The notes under the pieces are model-generated. The model was not told the DNA's origin, made no database searches, and saw only the letters and a list, made by a program, of their open reading frames with translations. From assembly GCF_002220365.1 (NCBI RefSeq), contig NZ_MTHB01000206.1, forward strand, positions 62,001 to 126,000: DNA of 64,000 nt, written 5' to 3'. How positions within the stretch are numbered: position 1 is the first letter of the stretch; each line of letters starts with the position of its first letter. Shown piece by piece: positions 44,473 to 56,879 of the stretch. Source of the DNA: Caballeronia sordidicola. Lineage in GTDB: Bacteria > Pseudomonadota > Gammaproteobacteria > Burkholderiales > Burkholderiaceae. The translations under genes were made by a program, and so were the position numbers.

Positions 44473-46833
44473 ATGACGGAAACCGTAGCACTCAAGATTG
44501 TCCAGCGCATCGCCACCGAGTTGAATGTGCAGCCGCGGCAGGTCGCCGCTACCGTGCAGCTTCTCGATGAAGGCGCAACAGTTCCGTTCATCGCCCGTTA
44601 TAGAAAGGAAGTAACGGACAATCTCGACGACACGCAATTGCGCAATCTCGAGGAACGGCTCATCTATCTTCGCGAGCTGGAAGACCGGCGCGCCACGATT
44701 GTCCAGAGCATCGACGAACAGGGCAAGCTCACGCCTGAGTTGCGCGCAGCCGTTGAAGGCGCCGACAGCAAGCAGGTGCTCGAAGATCTGTATCTGCCCT
44801 ACAAACCGAAGCGCCGCACGCGTGCGCAGATCGCCCGTGAAGCCGGCCTGCAGCCGCTCGCGGATGCGCTCCTCGCCGACCCGGCGCTCGATCCGCAAAC
44901 AGAAGCTGCGCGTTATGTGGACGCCGAAAAAGGGGTCGCCGATATCAAGGCCGCGCTCGATGGCGCACGCGACATTCTCTCGGAACAGTTCGGCGAAACA
45001 GCGGAAATTCTCGGTAAGGTTCGCGATTACCTGTTCAAGCAAGGCAGTGTGATTTCGACTGTGGTGCTGGGCAAGGAAACCGAGGAAGGCGAAAAATTCC
45101 GCGACTACTACGACTACTCGGAAACCATCCGTACGGTCCCCTCGCACCGGGCGCTCGCGCTTTTTCGCGGGCGCAATGCCGGCGTATTGATGGTGAAGCT
45201 GGGACTGGGCGAGGAGCTCGACGCGCAAGTGCCGCATCCAGGCGAAGCGCTGATCGCACGCCACGTAGGTATCGCGAATCAAGGCCGGCCGGCCGATAAA
45301 TGGCTGTCCGACGTGTGCCGCTGGTGCTGGCGCGTGAAGGTTCAGCCGAATATCGAAAATGATTTGCTGACGAATTTGCGCGAAGAGGCCGAAGCTGAAG
45401 CCATTCGCGTGTTTGCGCGCAACCTGAAGGATCTTTTGCTTGCCGCACCGGCAGGTCCGAAAGCCGTGATCGGCCTCGATCCCGGCATGCGTACGGGCGT
45501 AAAAGTGGCTGTGGTCGATCGCACGGGCAAGCTGCTCGCCACCGACGTGATTTACCCGCACGAACCGCGCCGCGACTGGGACGGCTCGCTTGCCAAGCTC
45601 GCACGGATCGCCGCGCAGACGCAGGCTGAGCTGATCAGTATCGGCAACGGCACCGCGTCACGCGAGACCGACAAGCTCGCGAGCGAATTGATCGCGAAAC
45701 ATCCTGAACTGAAGCTGCAGAAGATCGTGGTGTCCGAAGCGGGAGCATCAATTTATTCGGCGTCCGAACTGGCATCGAAAGAGTTTCCTGACCTCGACGT
45801 CACGCTGCGCGGCGCAGTATCTATCGCGCGGCGTCTGCAGGATCCGCTCGCGGAACTCGTCAAGATTGATCCGAAAGCGATCGGGGTCGGCCAATATCAG
45901 CACGACGTCAATCAACGCGACCTCGCCCGCTCGCTCGATGCGGTAGTCGAGGATTGCGTGAACGCGGTCGGCGTGGATGCCAATACAGCATCGGTTGCGC
46001 TGCTGGCGCGCGTATCGGGACTGAACGCGACGCTGGCGCGCAATATCGTCGATTTCCGCGATGCCAACGGACCGTTTGCATCGCGTGATCAATTGAAGAA
46101 AGTGCCACGTCTCGGCGATAAAACCTTCGAACAAGCCGCCGGATTCCTGCGCATCAACAATGGCGTGAATCCGCTGGACCGCTCGTCGGTACACCCGGAA
46201 GCCTATCCGGTGGTCGAACGGATCCTGTCCAAGATCAAGAAGCACGCCGCCGATGTCATGGGCAAGCGTGAAGCCTTGGCAGGCCTGTCGCCGGCAGAAT
46301 TCGTCGACGAACGATTCGGTCTGCCGACGGTGCGCGACATCCTCGCGGAACTGGAAAAGCCGGGCCGCGATCCGCGTCCGGAGTTCAAGACGGCCACGTT
46401 CCGCGACGGCGTCGAGAAACTCTCCGACCTCACGCCGGGCATGATCCTGGAAGGCGTGGTCACGAACGTGGCGGCTTTTGGTGCTTTCGTCGATATCGGC
46501 GTGCATCAGGATGGATTGGTGCACGTATCGGCGATGTCGACCAAGTTCATCAAGGACCCGCACGAGGTGGTGAAAGCCGGGCAAGTGGTGAAGGTGAAAG
46601 TGCTGGAGACGGACGTGAAGCGCCAGCGGATCGCGCTGACCATGCGTCTGGACGATGACTTCGCGGCCGATGGCACGGCGCCGGCCCAACAACAGCCACG
46701 CGGCGCGCAAGACCGTCGTGGTGGCTCAGGGGGTGGTGGCAGTGCCCGCGACGTCCGGGGCAATAACGCCGGCAAGCGCGAACCGGAAGCGGCCAGCGCG
46801 ATGGCTGCGGCGTTTGCCAAGTTGAAGAAGTAA
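44473..46833 (+). CDS. tex: RNA-binding transcriptional accessory protein Tex
   Basis: A 786-residue Tex/YhgF protein: an N-terminal helical region ([25 protein letters not shown]), a YqgF-like nuclease-fold domain ([24 protein letters not shown]), helix-hairpin-helix segments and a C-terminal S1 domain ([28 protein letters not shown]). It binds nucleic acid and affects transcription. A Gly/Arg/Asp tail follows the S1 domain. It is the only rightward gene among its neighbours and ends at a strong hairpin. Confidence 0.95.
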   Translation: MTETVALKIVQRIATELNVQPRQVAATVQLLDEGATVPFIARYRKEVTDNLDDTQLRNLEERLIYLRELEDRRATIVQSIDEQGKLTPELRAAVEGADSKQVLEDLYLPYKPKRRTRAQIAREAGLQPLADALLADPALDPQTEAARYVDAEKGVADIKAALDGARDILSEQFGETAEILGKVRDYLFKQGSVISTVVLGKETEEGEKFRDYYDYSETIRTVPSHRALALFRGRNAGVLMVKLGLGEELDAQVPHPGEALIARHVGIANQGRPADKWLSDVCRWCWRVKVQPNIENDLLTNLREEAEAEAIRVFARNLKDLLLAAPAGPKAVIGLDPGMRTGVKVAVVDRTGKLLATDVIYPHEPRRDWDGSLAKLARIAAQTQAELISIGNGTASRETDKLASELIAKHPELKLQKIVVSEAGASIYSASELASKEFPDLDVTLRGAVSIARRLQDPLAELVKIDPKAIGVGQYQHDVNQRDLARSLDAVVEDCVNAVGVDANTASVALLARVSGLNATLARNIVDFRDANGPFASRDQLKKVPRLGDKTFEQAAGFLRINNGVNPLDRSSVHPEAYPVVERILSKIKKHAADVMGKREALAGLSPAEFVDERFGLPTVRDILAELEKPGRDPRPEFKTATFRDGVEKLSDLTPGMILEGVVTNVAAFGAFVDIGVHQDGLVHVSAMSTKFIKDPHEVVKAGQVVKVKVLETDVKRQRIALTMRLDDDFAADGTAPAQQQPRGAQDRRGGSGGGGSARDVRGNNAGKREPEAASAMAAAFAKLKK

Positions 46834-46853
46834 ATGAGCGACACTGCTCGATG

Positions 46854-46887
46854 AAATGGAAAACGGCAATCGGGCCGTTTTCCATTT
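46854..46887. terminator. Strong hairpin between convergent tex and kup
   Basis: Perfect 14-bp arms AAATGGAAAACGGC (46854-46867) and GCCGTTTTCCATTT (46874-46887) flank a 6-base loop. The arms' own A/T runs provide short U-tracts on both strands, so it may stop both convergent transcripts. Confidence 0.75.
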
Positions 46888-46959
46888 GACAATCTTAAAG
46901 GCTCAAGCCGGGCAACGCGTACGGCATAGTCTCAAACACAAACCACCGCACGCCTCCCA

Positions 46960-48852
46960 TCAAATCTCGATCTTCGTCCCCAACTCGACCACCCGGTTCG
47001 CGGGAATACTGAAGAAATCAGTCGGCTTGGCGGCATTCTGATGCATCCACGCAAACACCCGCTCGCGCCACACCGACATACCCGGCAACTGCGTTGGCAC
47101 AACCGTTTCCCGTGCCATGAAGAACGACGTATCCATGAGTTCGAACGTCATGTCATGAGTTCGGCCGATCTCGTTCAGCACCGCCTTCACATCGGGCGTT
47201 TCGTTAAAACCGTACTGTGCTTTTACGAGAAAGAGGCCCCCGCCCGCGTCCTTCACTTCCACACGCTTGTCGTCATCGACATACGGCACATCGCGCGTGA
47301 CGAAATTCAGGAAAATGGTCCTCTCATGCAGGACCTTGTTGTGCTTCAGGTTGTGCAACAGGCTAACGGGCACGAGCGTGTCATTGCCGGTCAGATAGAT
47401 TGCAGTACCCGACACCCGATGCGGCGGATGCGCGAGCAATCCCTGCAGGAACGGCATCAGCGGAATACCGTCGGCGGCGGTCCGGTCCTTGACGATCATG
47501 CGACCCTTGAACCACGTCATCAGCAGGAAAAACAGCACGCCGCCAATACCCAGCGGCAGCCAGCCGCCCTGCTCGATCTTGAGCAGGCTGGCACCGAAGA
47601 ACCCGACATCGACGATAAAAAACACGCCGATGATCGCGCCCACCAGAAACTTGTTCCAGCCCCACAGCTTGGTCATCACGACCGACGCGAGAATGGTCGT
47701 GACCAGCATGGTCGCGGTGACGGCAAGCCCGTATGCGGCTGCGAGGTTTTCAGAGCTTTTGAAGCCGATCACAATGCACAGGATGACGAACAACAGCATC
47801 CAGTTCACGACCGGAATATAGATCTGCCCAATCGCCAGATCCGACGTATGCAGAATCTTCATGCGCGGCACATAGCCAAGCTGGATTGCCTGGCTAGTCA
47901 GCGAATACGCGCCTGAAATGACGGCTTGGGATGCGATCACCGTCGCTACAGTCGACAGGATCACCAGGGGCAAGAGAGCCCATGCCGGCGCCAGCAGAAA
48001 GAACGGGCTTTCGGCGGCTTCCGGAGAGTGCATCAGCAAAGCACCCTGGCCGAAATAATTAAGCACCAGCGAGGGCATGACGAGGCCATACCACGCGAAG
48101 CGAATGGGCTTGGCGCCGAAGTGCCCCATGTCGGCATACAGCGCTTCTGCGCCGGTCAGCACCAGCACGACTGACCCGAGCACGATATACGCCTGCAGCA
48201 CGTGGGCAGCCATGAACGAAAACGCGTAATACGGATTCAACGCAATCAGCACGCGCGGCATTTGCACAATGTGATACACGCCAAGCACGGCCAGCGTCAG
48301 GAACCACAGCACCATGATCGGGCCGAAGAGCTTGCCGACCACCGACGTACCGCGGCGCTGAATCCAGAAAAGCATCACGAGAATGACGATGGTGATGGGG
48401 ATCACCCATTCAGACAGCGCCGGTGAGACGATTTCCAGCCCTTCCACCGCCGAGATCACCGACATGGCCGGTGTAATGACAGCGTCGCCGTAAAACATGC
48501 ATGCCCCGAAAATGCCGAGCATCATCAGCACGCCGGTTGCACGTCCAGACCCCTTCAATGTGCGCAATGCAAGCGTCATCAGCGCGAGCACCCCGCCTTC
48601 GCCGTTGTTGTCGGCGCGCATCACGAACAGGACGTACTTGATGGAGACCACGATCATGATCGCCCAGAACAACAGCGAGATGACCCCGAGGATGGAAGCG
48701 TCGCTCAGTTCAATACCGTGCGACTTGCTGAAGGCCTCTTTCAACGCGTACAACGGGCTGGTGCCGATATCGCCGAACACTACGCCGATTGCGGCGAGTG
48801 CCAGGGCGGGCAGCGGCTGTTTGCGCTCGTGCGCGTGAGTCGTATTGTTCAT
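46960..48852 (-). CDS. kup: Low-affinity potassium uptake transporter Kup
   Basis: The 630-residue KUP/HAK/KT transporter imports potassium with protons. Family marks are [16 protein letters not shown] near the start, [20 protein letters not shown], and about 12 membrane segments to residue 440, then a cytoplasmic tail of nearly 190 residues ([21 protein letters not shown], then [20 protein letters not shown]). It has its own upstream gap and is convergent with tex. Confidence 0.96.
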   Translation of the reverse strand: MNNTTHAHERKQPLPALALAAIGVVFGDIGTSPLYALKEAFSKSHGIELSDASILGVISLLFWAIMIVVSIKYVLFVMRADNNGEGGVLALMTLALRTLKGSGRATGVLMMLGIFGACMFYGDAVITPAMSVISAVEGLEIVSPALSEWVIPITIVILVMLFWIQRRGTSVVGKLFGPIMVLWFLTLAVLGVYHIVQMPRVLIALNPYYAFSFMAAHVLQAYIVLGSVVLVLTGAEALYADMGHFGAKPIRFAWYGLVMPSLVLNYFGQGALLMHSPEAAESPFFLLAPAWALLPLVILSTVATVIASQAVISGAYSLTSQAIQLGYVPRMKILHTSDLAIGQIYIPVVNWMLLFVILCIVIGFKSSENLAAAYGLAVTATMLVTTILASVVMTKLWGWNKFLVGAIIGVFFIVDVGFFGASLLKIEQGGWLPLGIGGVLFFLLMTWFKGRMIVKDRTAADGIPLMPFLQGLLAHPPHRVSGTAIYLTGNDTLVPVSLLHNLKHNKVLHERTIFLNFVTRDVPYVDDDKRVEVKDAGGGLFLVKAQYGFNETPDVKAVLNEIGRTHDMTFELMDTSFFMARETVVPTQLPGMSVWRERVFAWMHQNAAKPTDFFSIPANRVVELGTKIEI

Positions 48853-49165
48853 AAACGCGGGAAGCCGTCCGAAACGGAAAAAACGAACGCCATTCTAACG
48901 TTGCGTGCGGCGCCCGACCGGCCTGTTGCGATACCGCTACGACCGGAGCGAGACGGAAGTTTAGCATTGCGGCAAAGCCTCGAAAGTGCATGCGCGGCGC
49001 TTTCCGGCTTTACCTGCTTTAACTGCTTTAACTGGCAAAAAGTAAAAAAAACGCCGTTCGATCGCACCGGATAGGCGAATCAAACGGCGTTTCGTTTCAG
49101 TTTCGTTCTGCTGCGTATCTACTAATACGCTCGCGCGCACGACTTGAGCACGCTCATGACTTGAA
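48853..49165. other. Intergenic region between kup and the phosphoribosyltransferase
   Basis: These 313 bases hold the terminator of the phosphoribosyltransferase transcript (annotated separately) and presumably the kup promoter. No gene is seen. Confidence 0.55.
49043..49092 (-). terminator. Rho-independent terminator of the phosphoribosyltransferase gene
   Basis: Arms AAACGCCGTT (49049-49058) and AACGGCGTTT (49083-49092) form a 10-bp stem with a 24-base loop that can pair further inside. On the leftward strand the stem ends in eight T residues. Confidence 0.85.
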
Positions 49166-49726
49166 TCAGCCGCGCTCGTCCTGAACACCGCGCTTGATCC
49201 AGGCACCGAGGTTGTGCGGGCGGACAGTGTCCCACTCTTCGAACGGTTGATGAATCCACGGGTTCGTTTCGAGAAACTGTACATGGTAGTCGGGCTTCAC
49301 TTTGGAGCAACCCTTGTACCAAAGCACCGCGGAACGCACTGCTGTGACCGCAGGATAACGTTCCTTCAGGTGCTGCTGCACGCGCGAAAGCGTCACGCCG
49401 GAGTCGACCAGGTCGTCCACGAGCAGCACGTTGCCTGACAGCTCGCCGCGCGTCATGGTGATGTATTGACCGATATCGAGTGTGCCCTGCTCCGTGCCAG
49501 CCGCCTCGCGATACGAACTCGTCGCCAGGATGGCAAGCGGCAGGTCATAGATGCGCGAAAGCTGGTCACCGACCCGCAGGCCGCCGCGTGCGAGGCACAG
49601 GATATTGTCGAACTTCCAGCCCGAGTCATGCACGGTGAGCGCGAGCAGTTCGATCAGCCGGTGATATTCGTCCCAGCCTACCCACAGGTTCCGGTCGTCG
49701 TTGCGCGGATCTTTCATCGCGATCAT
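49166..49726 (-). CDS. Phosphoribosyltransferase family protein
   Basis: A 186-residue type I phosphoribosyltransferase. The PRPP-binding signature NVLLVDDLVDSGVTL and a hydrophobic LCLARGGLRVGDQLS segment are clear. The base substrate (xanthine, guanine or hypoxanthine) cannot be told by eye. It lies downstream of purA, supporting a purine salvage role, but a terminator separates them. An internal ATG at 49717 is an alternative start. Confidence 0.88.
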   Translation of the reverse strand: MIAMKDPRNDDRNLWVGWDEYHRLIELLALTVHDSGWKFDNILCLARGGLRVGDQLSRIYDLPLAILATSSYREAAGTEQGTLDIGQYITMTRGELSGNVLLVDDLVDSGVTLSRVQQHLKERYPAVTAVRSAVLWYKGCSKVKPDYHVQFLETNPWIHQPFEEWDTVRPHNLGAWIKRGVQDERG

Positions 49727-49746
49727 GGTGAAACTCTTTTAAATAT

Positions 49747-49760
49747 GTACAGCACTGTAC
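49747..49760. promoter_or_regulatory. Palindrome GTACAG-CA-CTGTAC upstream of the phosphoribosyltransferase
   Basis: A perfect 6-bp inverted pair 20 bp upstream of the start codon, between the purA terminator and the gene. It may be an operator, or a small hairpin near the ribosome-binding site. No regulator is known. Confidence 0.35.
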
Positions 49761-49774
49761 GTCTGTTGATTATG

Positions 49775-49802
49775 CAAAAGTGGCCGCTGATTCGCGGCCA
49801 CT
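49775..49802 (-). terminator. Terminator of purA
   Basis: Perfect 9-bp arms AGTGGCCGC (49779-49787) and GCGGCCACT (49794-49802) with a TGATTC loop. The leftward strand continues TTTTGC after the stem, a short U-tract. Confidence 0.75.
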
Positions 49803-49829
49803 CTGGTCGATGCTACACGTCCGGTCTAA

Positions 49830-51206
<1,377 letters not shown>

Positions 51207-51350
51207 TTACCTATGTTCGCGGAAGGTTCCGAGTTTTTCCCGGTATTTGCGAACGCGTATCGATTTTTCATCGATCGGATCTGGCAGGAATTTTGTCTGC
51301 GGTTTGCCGCCATGTGTCGATAAAAAATCCACCGGCAAACTGCAAAACCG

Positions 51351-52502
51351 CTAGGAACGGGCCTCTACGACCCACTTTCCATCCCGCTCGACCAGTACAC
51401 GATCGAACGCGAACTCGTCGAGATCATGGTCGTGGCCGGGCAACGCCTGGATCACCACTTCGCCCGCATCGCGCAATTGCGCGACTGCCGCGAGCAGCGG
51501 TTCGTCATGCTTCCACGGAGCGAGTACCGCGCTGCCGCGGGCATCGACGGGGGAGATACGGGCGACTTCGCGCAGGTCGAGCGAAAAACCCGTCGCCGGG
51601 CGCGCACGGCCGTAGACCTGGCCGACATCGTCGTAGCGACCACCCCGCGCCACCGCGTTCGGCACGCCGTCAACGTACGCCGAGAACATCACGCCGCTGT
51701 GGTACGCGTAGCCGCGCAGATCGGCGAGATCGATCATCAGCTCGGCGCCGTTCGCTTGGGCCGCGAGGAACGCGAGGTCGTCCAGCGCCCGGCTGATCAC
51801 CGGAAGATTCGGCAGCCGAGCTCGCGCTTCGTCGAGCACGGAAGCGTCGCCATACAGCGAAGGCAACAGGCGCAACGCGTCCCGGGTGACAGCGCCGAGC
51901 TTGGCTGTCAGTTCGTTCAGGCGCGGCACGTCCTTTGCACCCAGCGCGTCGAAAAGCGCTTCGCCGAGCGCCGCCGCAGCCGGCTCCAGATCCAGCAACG
52001 CTGACAGAACACCCGCGTGGCACAGGTCGAGGCGCACTTTATCGAGGCCGCTCAGACGCAGCGAATCCAGCATCAGTTGCTGGATCTCGAGATCCGCTTC
52101 CAGTCCCGCATGGCCGTAGATTTCCGCGCCAATCTGGATCTGCTCGCGGGTCGCGTGCAGACCGCGCGGGCGCGTATGCAGCACATTGCCCGCGTAACAA
52201 AGGCGCGTCACGCCCTGCCGATTCAGCAAATGCGCGTCAATACGCGAGACCTGCGGCGTAATGTCGGCACGCAGGCCGAGCGTGCGGCCGGACAACTGAT
52301 CGACAAGTTTGAACGTGCGCAGGTTCAGGTCGCTGCCGCCGCCGGTGAGCAACGACTCGAGATACTCGAGCATGGGCGGCATGACAAGTTCGTAACCGTA
52401 CGAACGAAAACGGTCGAGCAGCCGACGGCGCAATTCTTCAATCTTGCGAGCCTCGGACGGCAAGACGTCGGCGATATTCTCGGGAAGTAACCAGGTGGAC
52501 AT
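51351..52502 (-). CDS. hisZ: ATP phosphoribosyltransferase regulatory subunit
   Basis: HisZ is a class II histidyl-tRNA-synthetase-like protein that forms a complex with short-form HisG and controls histidine synthesis; it has no catalysis of its own. The 383 residues have [21 protein letters not shown] at the start, [38 protein letters not shown] and a truncated C-terminus without the anticodon-binding domain. Start 52502 follows AGGAA and is chosen over an ATG at 52562. It implies a short HisG elsewhere. Confidence 0.93.
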   Translation of the reverse strand: MSTWLLPENIADVLPSEARKIEELRRRLLDRFRSYGYELVMPPMLEYLESLLTGGGSDLNLRTFKLVDQLSGRTLGLRADITPQVSRIDAHLLNRQGVTRLCYAGNVLHTRPRGLHATREQIQIGAEIYGHAGLEADLEIQQLMLDSLRLSGLDKVRLDLCHAGVLSALLDLEPAAAALGEALFDALGAKDVPRLNELTAKLGAVTRDALRLLPSLYGDASVLDEARARLPNLPVISRALDDLAFLAAQANGAELMIDLADLRGYAYHSGVMFSAYVDGVPNAVARGGRYDDVGQVYGRARPATGFSLDLREVARISPVDARGSAVLAPWKHDEPLLAAVAQLRDAGEVVIQALPGHDHDLDEFAFDRVLVERDGKWVVEARS

Positions 52503-52641
52503 CAATGCGTTTCCTACTGAGCGTTTGAGCGCGGCGGTGATGATTGCCACGGGTCTGCACAAGCTTTGAATCTATGGGCGACTGGAGACTGCGAGTCGAC
52601 CCGCTTTGAATTTTCGGGGTGCACGCGTCACGTTGCAAGCA

Positions 52642-52833
52642 TCACGTAGCAATAATCAGCAGGATAACGCCAAGCACCATGGCGATCAGTCCGCCGATCC
52701 GAATCTGGTGCGGCGGCCGTTGCGCGATCCGGCGGAACGTGTCGCGCCAGGAGTTAGGGAAGACGAACGGAAACATCCCCTCAATAATCAGCATCAACGC
52801 AATCGCGAGCAGTAACGATGCAGCCATATCCAT
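52642..52833 (-). CDS. DUF2065 small membrane protein
   Basis: A 63-residue protein with two membrane segments (LLLAIALMLIIEGMFPFVF and IRIGGLIAMVLGVILLII) joined by a basic loop (NSWRDTFRRIAQRPPHQ). This is the YjeT/DUF2065 family, which in many proteobacteria is encoded between hflC and purA, as here. Function unknown; a link to the HflKC-FtsH complex is suggested only by position. Confidence 0.9.
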   Translation of the reverse strand: MDMAASLLLAIALMLIIEGMFPFVFPNSWRDTFRRIAQRPPHQIRIGGLIAMVLGVILLIIAT

Positions 52834-52877
52834 TCGATTGAAGGCGCCACGGCTCTCGCCGCGACGCTTGGGACAAC

Positions 52878-53792
52878 TCAGCGCTTGCGCGCGAGCGCCG
52901 GGGTGGTGGCATCGGCACCGCTCGGCGCAGCACCATTCGGGCTGCGCATGAAGCGGAAGAAATCGCTGCTCGGATCGACGACCATCACGTCGCCGGCATT
53001 GAAGGTCTTTTTATACGCTTCGAGGCTTTGATAGAACTGGTAGAACTGCGGATCGACGCCGTATGCATCGGCGGCAATGGACGCAGCTCGGCCATCGCCC
53101 TCACCCTTGATGGTCTGCGCTTCCTTGTAGGCATCGGCGAGAATGGCTTCCTGCTGGCGCTCCGCGCTCGCTTTCAGCGCATCGGCGTCGGCCGTCCCCT
53201 TCGCACGTTCCTCGGCCGCCGCTTGCTGACGCGCCGCGATCATGCGTTTGTAGACCGAATCGGCCACCGCCGGCGGAAAGTCGATGCGTGTCAGTTGCAG
53301 GTCGACGAGCTCCACACCGAACGCCGCTGCCGGCTGCTCGATCGCCTTCTGCGCTTCGCTTGCGATAGCCTGCTGCTCACCGAGCACATCCGTCAGCGAA
53401 CGCTTGGTGAACGACGACGTCAACGCCGTGCGCGTGAGCGCGGCCAGCCGGTCCTGCGCCGTCTGCGTGTTCTTCTCGTTGCTTTCGAACAGCTTGAGCG
53501 GGTCGGCCACGCGATACTTGATGACCGTATTCACGATCACCTCGTTCTTGTCCGACGTATTGAAGCGGTCCGAGCCTGCTTCGTCGAGCGTGAGCGTACG
53601 AGTGTCGATCAGCGTCAGCGTCTGGAACGGCGGCGGCAGCTTGAAATGAAGGCCGGGCGTAACAAGCGTGGGCGTGCCGCCGCCATGTGCGGTGATCACA
53701 CCTGCATGGCGTTCGTCGACCACGAACATCATGGACGAGCCGATGAACAACACGACGACCACGGCGACTACGAGCGCAATAATTCGATTCAT
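52878..53792 (-). CDS. hflC: FtsH protease modulator HflC
   Basis: A 304-residue SPFH-domain protein with an N-terminal membrane anchor (IIALVVAVVVVLFIGSSMMFVV) and a periplasmic SPFH body (FVVDERHAGVITAHG) and a helical tail. HflC with HflK forms a large ring that modulates FtsH. Start 53792 follows GAGGAGC and is preferred over ATG 53807. Ends with a short Ala/Arg tail. It follows hflK by 11 bp. Confidence 0.95.
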   Translation of the reverse strand: MNRIIALVVAVVVVLFIGSSMMFVVDERHAGVITAHGGGTPTLVTPGLHFKLPPPFQTLTLIDTRTLTLDEAGSDRFNTSDKNEVIVNTVIKYRVADPLKLFESNEKNTQTAQDRLAALTRTALTSSFTKRSLTDVLGEQQAIASEAQKAIEQPAAAFGVELVDLQLTRIDFPPAVADSVYKRMIAARQQAAAEERAKGTADADALKASAERQQEAILADAYKEAQTIKGEGDGRAASIAADAYGVDPQFYQFYQSLEAYKKTFNAGDVMVVDPSSDFFRFMRSPNGAAPSGADATTPALARKR

Positions 53793-53803
53793 GATCGCGC
53801 TCC

Positions 53804-55300
53804 TCATTGCGTGTCGTCTTCGCGCGAACGCGAACGGAACGCATCGCGCGAGCGCGATGGATCACCCGACGACTGCGCGGACGCGCCCGAGGCGGCAGCG
53901 GAAGCTGCCGCGCTGGCGGGAGCGGCGGACTGCGCAGTCACGGCCGAAGCCGCCGATGCGCTTTCGGCGCGTGCATCCTGCGTGATAGTCCCTCCGATCA
54001 CGCCAGCAGGCGCAGCGCCGACCGGCTGATTCGCGCCCGAAGGCACCGTCCCTGCCGCGACCCCTGACGCGCCCGGAGGCACCGTCCCAGCAGCGGCTGC
54101 GTTCGCGTTCTGGCGGTTTGCCTCGACGAGTTTGTCGAGCGGCAGGTACACCACATTGTTCGAGCTCTTGCTGTCGACGAACACTTTCGTCGCACGCGAA
54201 TAGATCTGCTGCATTGTGTCCAGATACATGCGTTGACGAATCACTGCCGGCGCCTTCGAATATTCTGCGTAGACCTGCTTAAAGCGCTCGGCATTGCCTT
54301 GCGCCTGCGAAACGACCCGGTTGCCATAGCCCTTCGCATCGTCGATCATGCGCGCCGCGTCGGTCTTCGCACGCGGCAACAGTTGATCTGCGTAGGCTTT
54401 CGCGGTGTCCACCGCGCGCTCGTTGTCCTGGCGCACCTTCGCTGCATCTTCAAACGCCGGCTGAACCTGCGCCGGCACCTGCACGCTCTCGATGGTCACG
54501 CCGGTCACCTGCAAGCCCGTCTTGTACAAATCGAGCGATGCCTGGATGGTGTCGACAAGCCTTGCGCGCAATGCTTCGCGATCCTTGAAAAGCAGGTCGT
54601 CGGTGCTGTGCGTACCCGCGATCTCGCGAATCGCGGCTTGCGCCGATTCCGTCACGTTCTGATCAGGATCGACATTGCGAAACAGATAGTCGGTGGCCGA
54701 CTTGATCTGATACTGCACGGCAAAGCGCACGTCGACGATATCCGCGTCGTGCGTCAGCAGCGATGCATCACGAACGTTGGCCTGGGTCACGGTGTTGTTG
54801 CGCCCGACTTCGACCGAACGGATCTGCGATGTATTGACGATTTCGTGCGACTCGAACGGATACGGCAGACGCCAGTGAATGCCCGCATCCGCCGACTCTT
54901 CATACTTTCCGAAGCGCGACACGACACCCACGTTGCCATCCTGTACGACGAATACGCCACTGCCCACATAGATTGCGATCAACACGCCGACAACAATGCC
55001 CATGCCGATCTTGGCGCCGCGGCCGTTGTCCGCACGCGGACCGCCGCCTGCCGGTTTCTTGCCGAACAAGCCCGCTAGCTTCTTGTTGAAGTCGCGCCAC
55101 ATTTCGTCGAGATCCGGCGGGCCTTCACCATCCTTGTCCTTCGATGGACGCTTTTGTTCCTGCGGACGCTTCTGGTCCTGGCTTTTGCCGTCGCCATTGC
55201 CGTCGCCCCGCCCCCAGCGCGGATCGTTGATCGAAAAGACGGCATGCGAAAGCTGCCGGTTACTCCGCTCGTTGTAGTCGTTCACTCGGTGATTCACCAT
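53804..55300 (-). CDS. hflK: FtsH protease modulator HflK
   Basis: The 498-residue partner of HflC. It has an N-terminal Gly/Asp/Lys-rich cytoplasmic part ahead of the membrane anchor (KIGMGIVVGVLIAIYVGSGVFVV, near 97-119), then an SPFH domain (GVVSRFGKYEESADAGIHWRLPYPFE). The C-terminus is unusually long, Ala/Ser/Gly-rich, with repeated AAGTVP(P/S)GA units, ending in a Ser/Arg/Asp stretch. Same-strand order hflX-hflK-hflC is the standard one. Confidence 0.95.
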   Translation of the reverse strand: MVNHRVNDYNERSNRQLSHAVFSINDPRWGRGDGNGDGKSQDQKRPQEQKRPSKDKDGEGPPDLDEMWRDFNKKLAGLFGKKPAGGGPRADNGRGAKIGMGIVVGVLIAIYVGSGVFVVQDGNVGVVSRFGKYEESADAGIHWRLPYPFESHEIVNTSQIRSVEVGRNNTVTQANVRDASLLTHDADIVDVRFAVQYQIKSATDYLFRNVDPDQNVTESAQAAIREIAGTHSTDDLLFKDREALRARLVDTIQASLDLYKTGLQVTGVTIESVQVPAQVQPAFEDAAKVRQDNERAVDTAKAYADQLLPRAKTDAARMIDDAKGYGNRVVSQAQGNAERFKQVYAEYSKAPAVIRQRMYLDTMQQIYSRATKVFVDSKSSNNVVYLPLDKLVEANRQNANAAAAGTVPPGASGVAAGTVPSGANQPVGAAPAGVIGGTITQDARAESASAASAVTAQSAAPASAAASAAASGASAQSSGDPSRSRDAFRSRSREDDTQ

Positions 55301-55332
55301 TAGACAGCCGGGTCAATGCAAATCGGAACAGA

Positions 55333-56613
55333 TCAGTGCCCGTGCTCGGGGACCTTGCGGTCATCACTTTCGTCGGCTGACCGGTGGTCTTCCGGTAGCG
55401 TGGTTCCGTCGTCGGATGTGCTATCCATGGACTCCGGCACGATTGTGCCGTCCGGAAGTTCCGTGTACTCGTTGTTATCTTTGGGTTCGGAAGCCGCAAA
55501 TTCGGCGATGGCGGCGCGCAGCGCGTCAAGTCCCTGACCGTTTCGCGCGCTTAAAAAGACGCGCAAAATATTACCATACTCGTCCCTTTCAACCGCTTCG
55601 CCACGGGCCGCCAGCTCAGGCACCGCGTCGATCTTGTTGAAAACGAGGATCTGCGCAATGCCGTCGGCGCCGATGCTGGTCAGCACCTTGTTCACCTCGT
55701 CGATCTGGTCCAGCCGCACCATGCTCGATGCATCCACCACGTGCAGCAGCAAATCTGCCTGAACGGTTTCTTCAAGCGTCGCACGAAAAGCCGCGACCAG
55801 CTGGTGAGGCAGGTCGCGAATGAAACCGACCGTATCCGACACCACGGCCTGCCCCGCTTCCTCGCTGAGATAAACCCGGCGGGAAGTAGTGTCGAGCGTG
55901 GCGAACAACTGGTCCGCCGTGTATGCCTGCGCTTTCGTCAACGCGTTGAACAGTGTGGACTTGCCCGCGTTCGTATAGCCAACGAGCGACACCGATGTAG
56001 TCCGGTTGCGCCCGCGCTGGCGGCGTTGCGTGCCATGCTGACGCTGCAGCTTCTTCAGCTTCGCCTTCAGCGCCTTGATCCGCTCGCCAATCAAACGGCG
56101 GTCAGTTTCAAGCTGCGTCTCACCCGGGCCGCGCAAACCGATACCGCCCTTTTGCCGCTCAAGGTGAGTCCACGCACGAATCAATCGCGTGGACAAATAG
56201 GTGAGCTGCGCGAGTTCGACCTGCAGCTTGCCTTCATGACTGCGGGCACGCTGCGCGAAAATGTCGAGAATGAGACTGGTCCGGTCAATCACACGCCGAT
56301 CCAGCGCCGTTTCCAGATTGCGCTGCTGCGCGGGTGCTAGGGCGTGATTAAAAATGACAAGTTCCACGTCGTTGGCAACGCAGGCGAGGCGCAGCTCTTC
56401 GACTTTGCCGCTGCCTACAAACATCTTGGCATCGGGGCTGGAACGACGACCGGTCAGGGTGACGGCGGGATGAGCACCCGCACTTTGTGCGAGCAGACTG
56501 AGTTCTTCGAGACTGGCATCGAAATCGATTTTTCCGAAGTCGACGCCGACAAGCGCTGCGTTGATCAAATCAATATTTTCATTTTGAAGCGACCGGTGAA
56601 TCAGCACGTTCAT
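55333..56613 (-). CDS. hflX: Ribosome-associated GTPase HflX
   Basis: A 426-residue GTPase that splits stalled ribosomes under stress in E. coli. The N-terminal HflX domain (QSAGAHPAVTLTGRRSSPDAKMFVG, GSGKVEELR) precedes the G domain: G1 GYTNAGKSTLFNAL, G3 DTVGFIRDLP, G4 NKID. The C-terminus has an acidic tail. It follows hfq by 29 bp and reads into hflK after 32 bp. Confidence 0.96.
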   Translation of the reverse strand: MNVLIHRSLQNENIDLINAALVGVDFGKIDFDASLEELSLLAQSAGAHPAVTLTGRRSSPDAKMFVGSGKVEELRLACVANDVELVIFNHALAPAQQRNLETALDRRVIDRTSLILDIFAQRARSHEGKLQVELAQLTYLSTRLIRAWTHLERQKGGIGLRGPGETQLETDRRLIGERIKALKAKLKKLQRQHGTQRRQRGRNRTTSVSLVGYTNAGKSTLFNALTKAQAYTADQLFATLDTTSRRVYLSEEAGQAVVSDTVGFIRDLPHQLVAAFRATLEETVQADLLLHVVDASSMVRLDQIDEVNKVLTSIGADGIAQILVFNKIDAVPELAARGEAVERDEYGNILRVFLSARNGQGLDALRAAIAEFAASEPKDNNEYTELPDGTIVPESMDSTSDDGTTLPEDHRSADESDDRKVPEHGH

Positions 56614-56642
56614 TCATGCCGTGACACCGGGCGCAACGAGGT

Positions 56643-56879
56643 TTAGGGCGTCTCTGCATCCGGGTGGAAATTCACCGGACGCGCCGGTACGACCGTCGAA
56701 ATGGCGTGCTTATAGACCATCTGGGTAACCGTATTCCGGAGCAACACGACGTACTGGTCGAACGATTCAATATTGCCTTGCAGCTTGATGCCGTTGACCA
56801 GGTAGATCGATACAGGCACATGCTCTTTTCGCAGTGCGTTCAAAAACGGGTCTTGTAACAATTGCCCTTTGTTGCTCAT
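56643..56879 (-). CDS. hfq: RNA chaperone Hfq
   Basis: A 78-residue Sm-like hexamer that pairs small RNAs with mRNAs. The Sm1 region is [42 protein letters not shown] and the Sm2 motif [10 protein letters not shown]. Start 56879 ([11 protein letters not shown]) is chosen over an upstream frame from 56945. The C-terminus is short, as in other beta-proteobacteria. It is the head of the hflX-hflK-hflC run. Confidence 0.97.

Noticed and set aside
51302-51340. GTTTGCCG...CGGCAAAC inverted repeat after hisZ as a terminator
   Set aside because: The T-run lies in the 23-base loop instead of after the stem.
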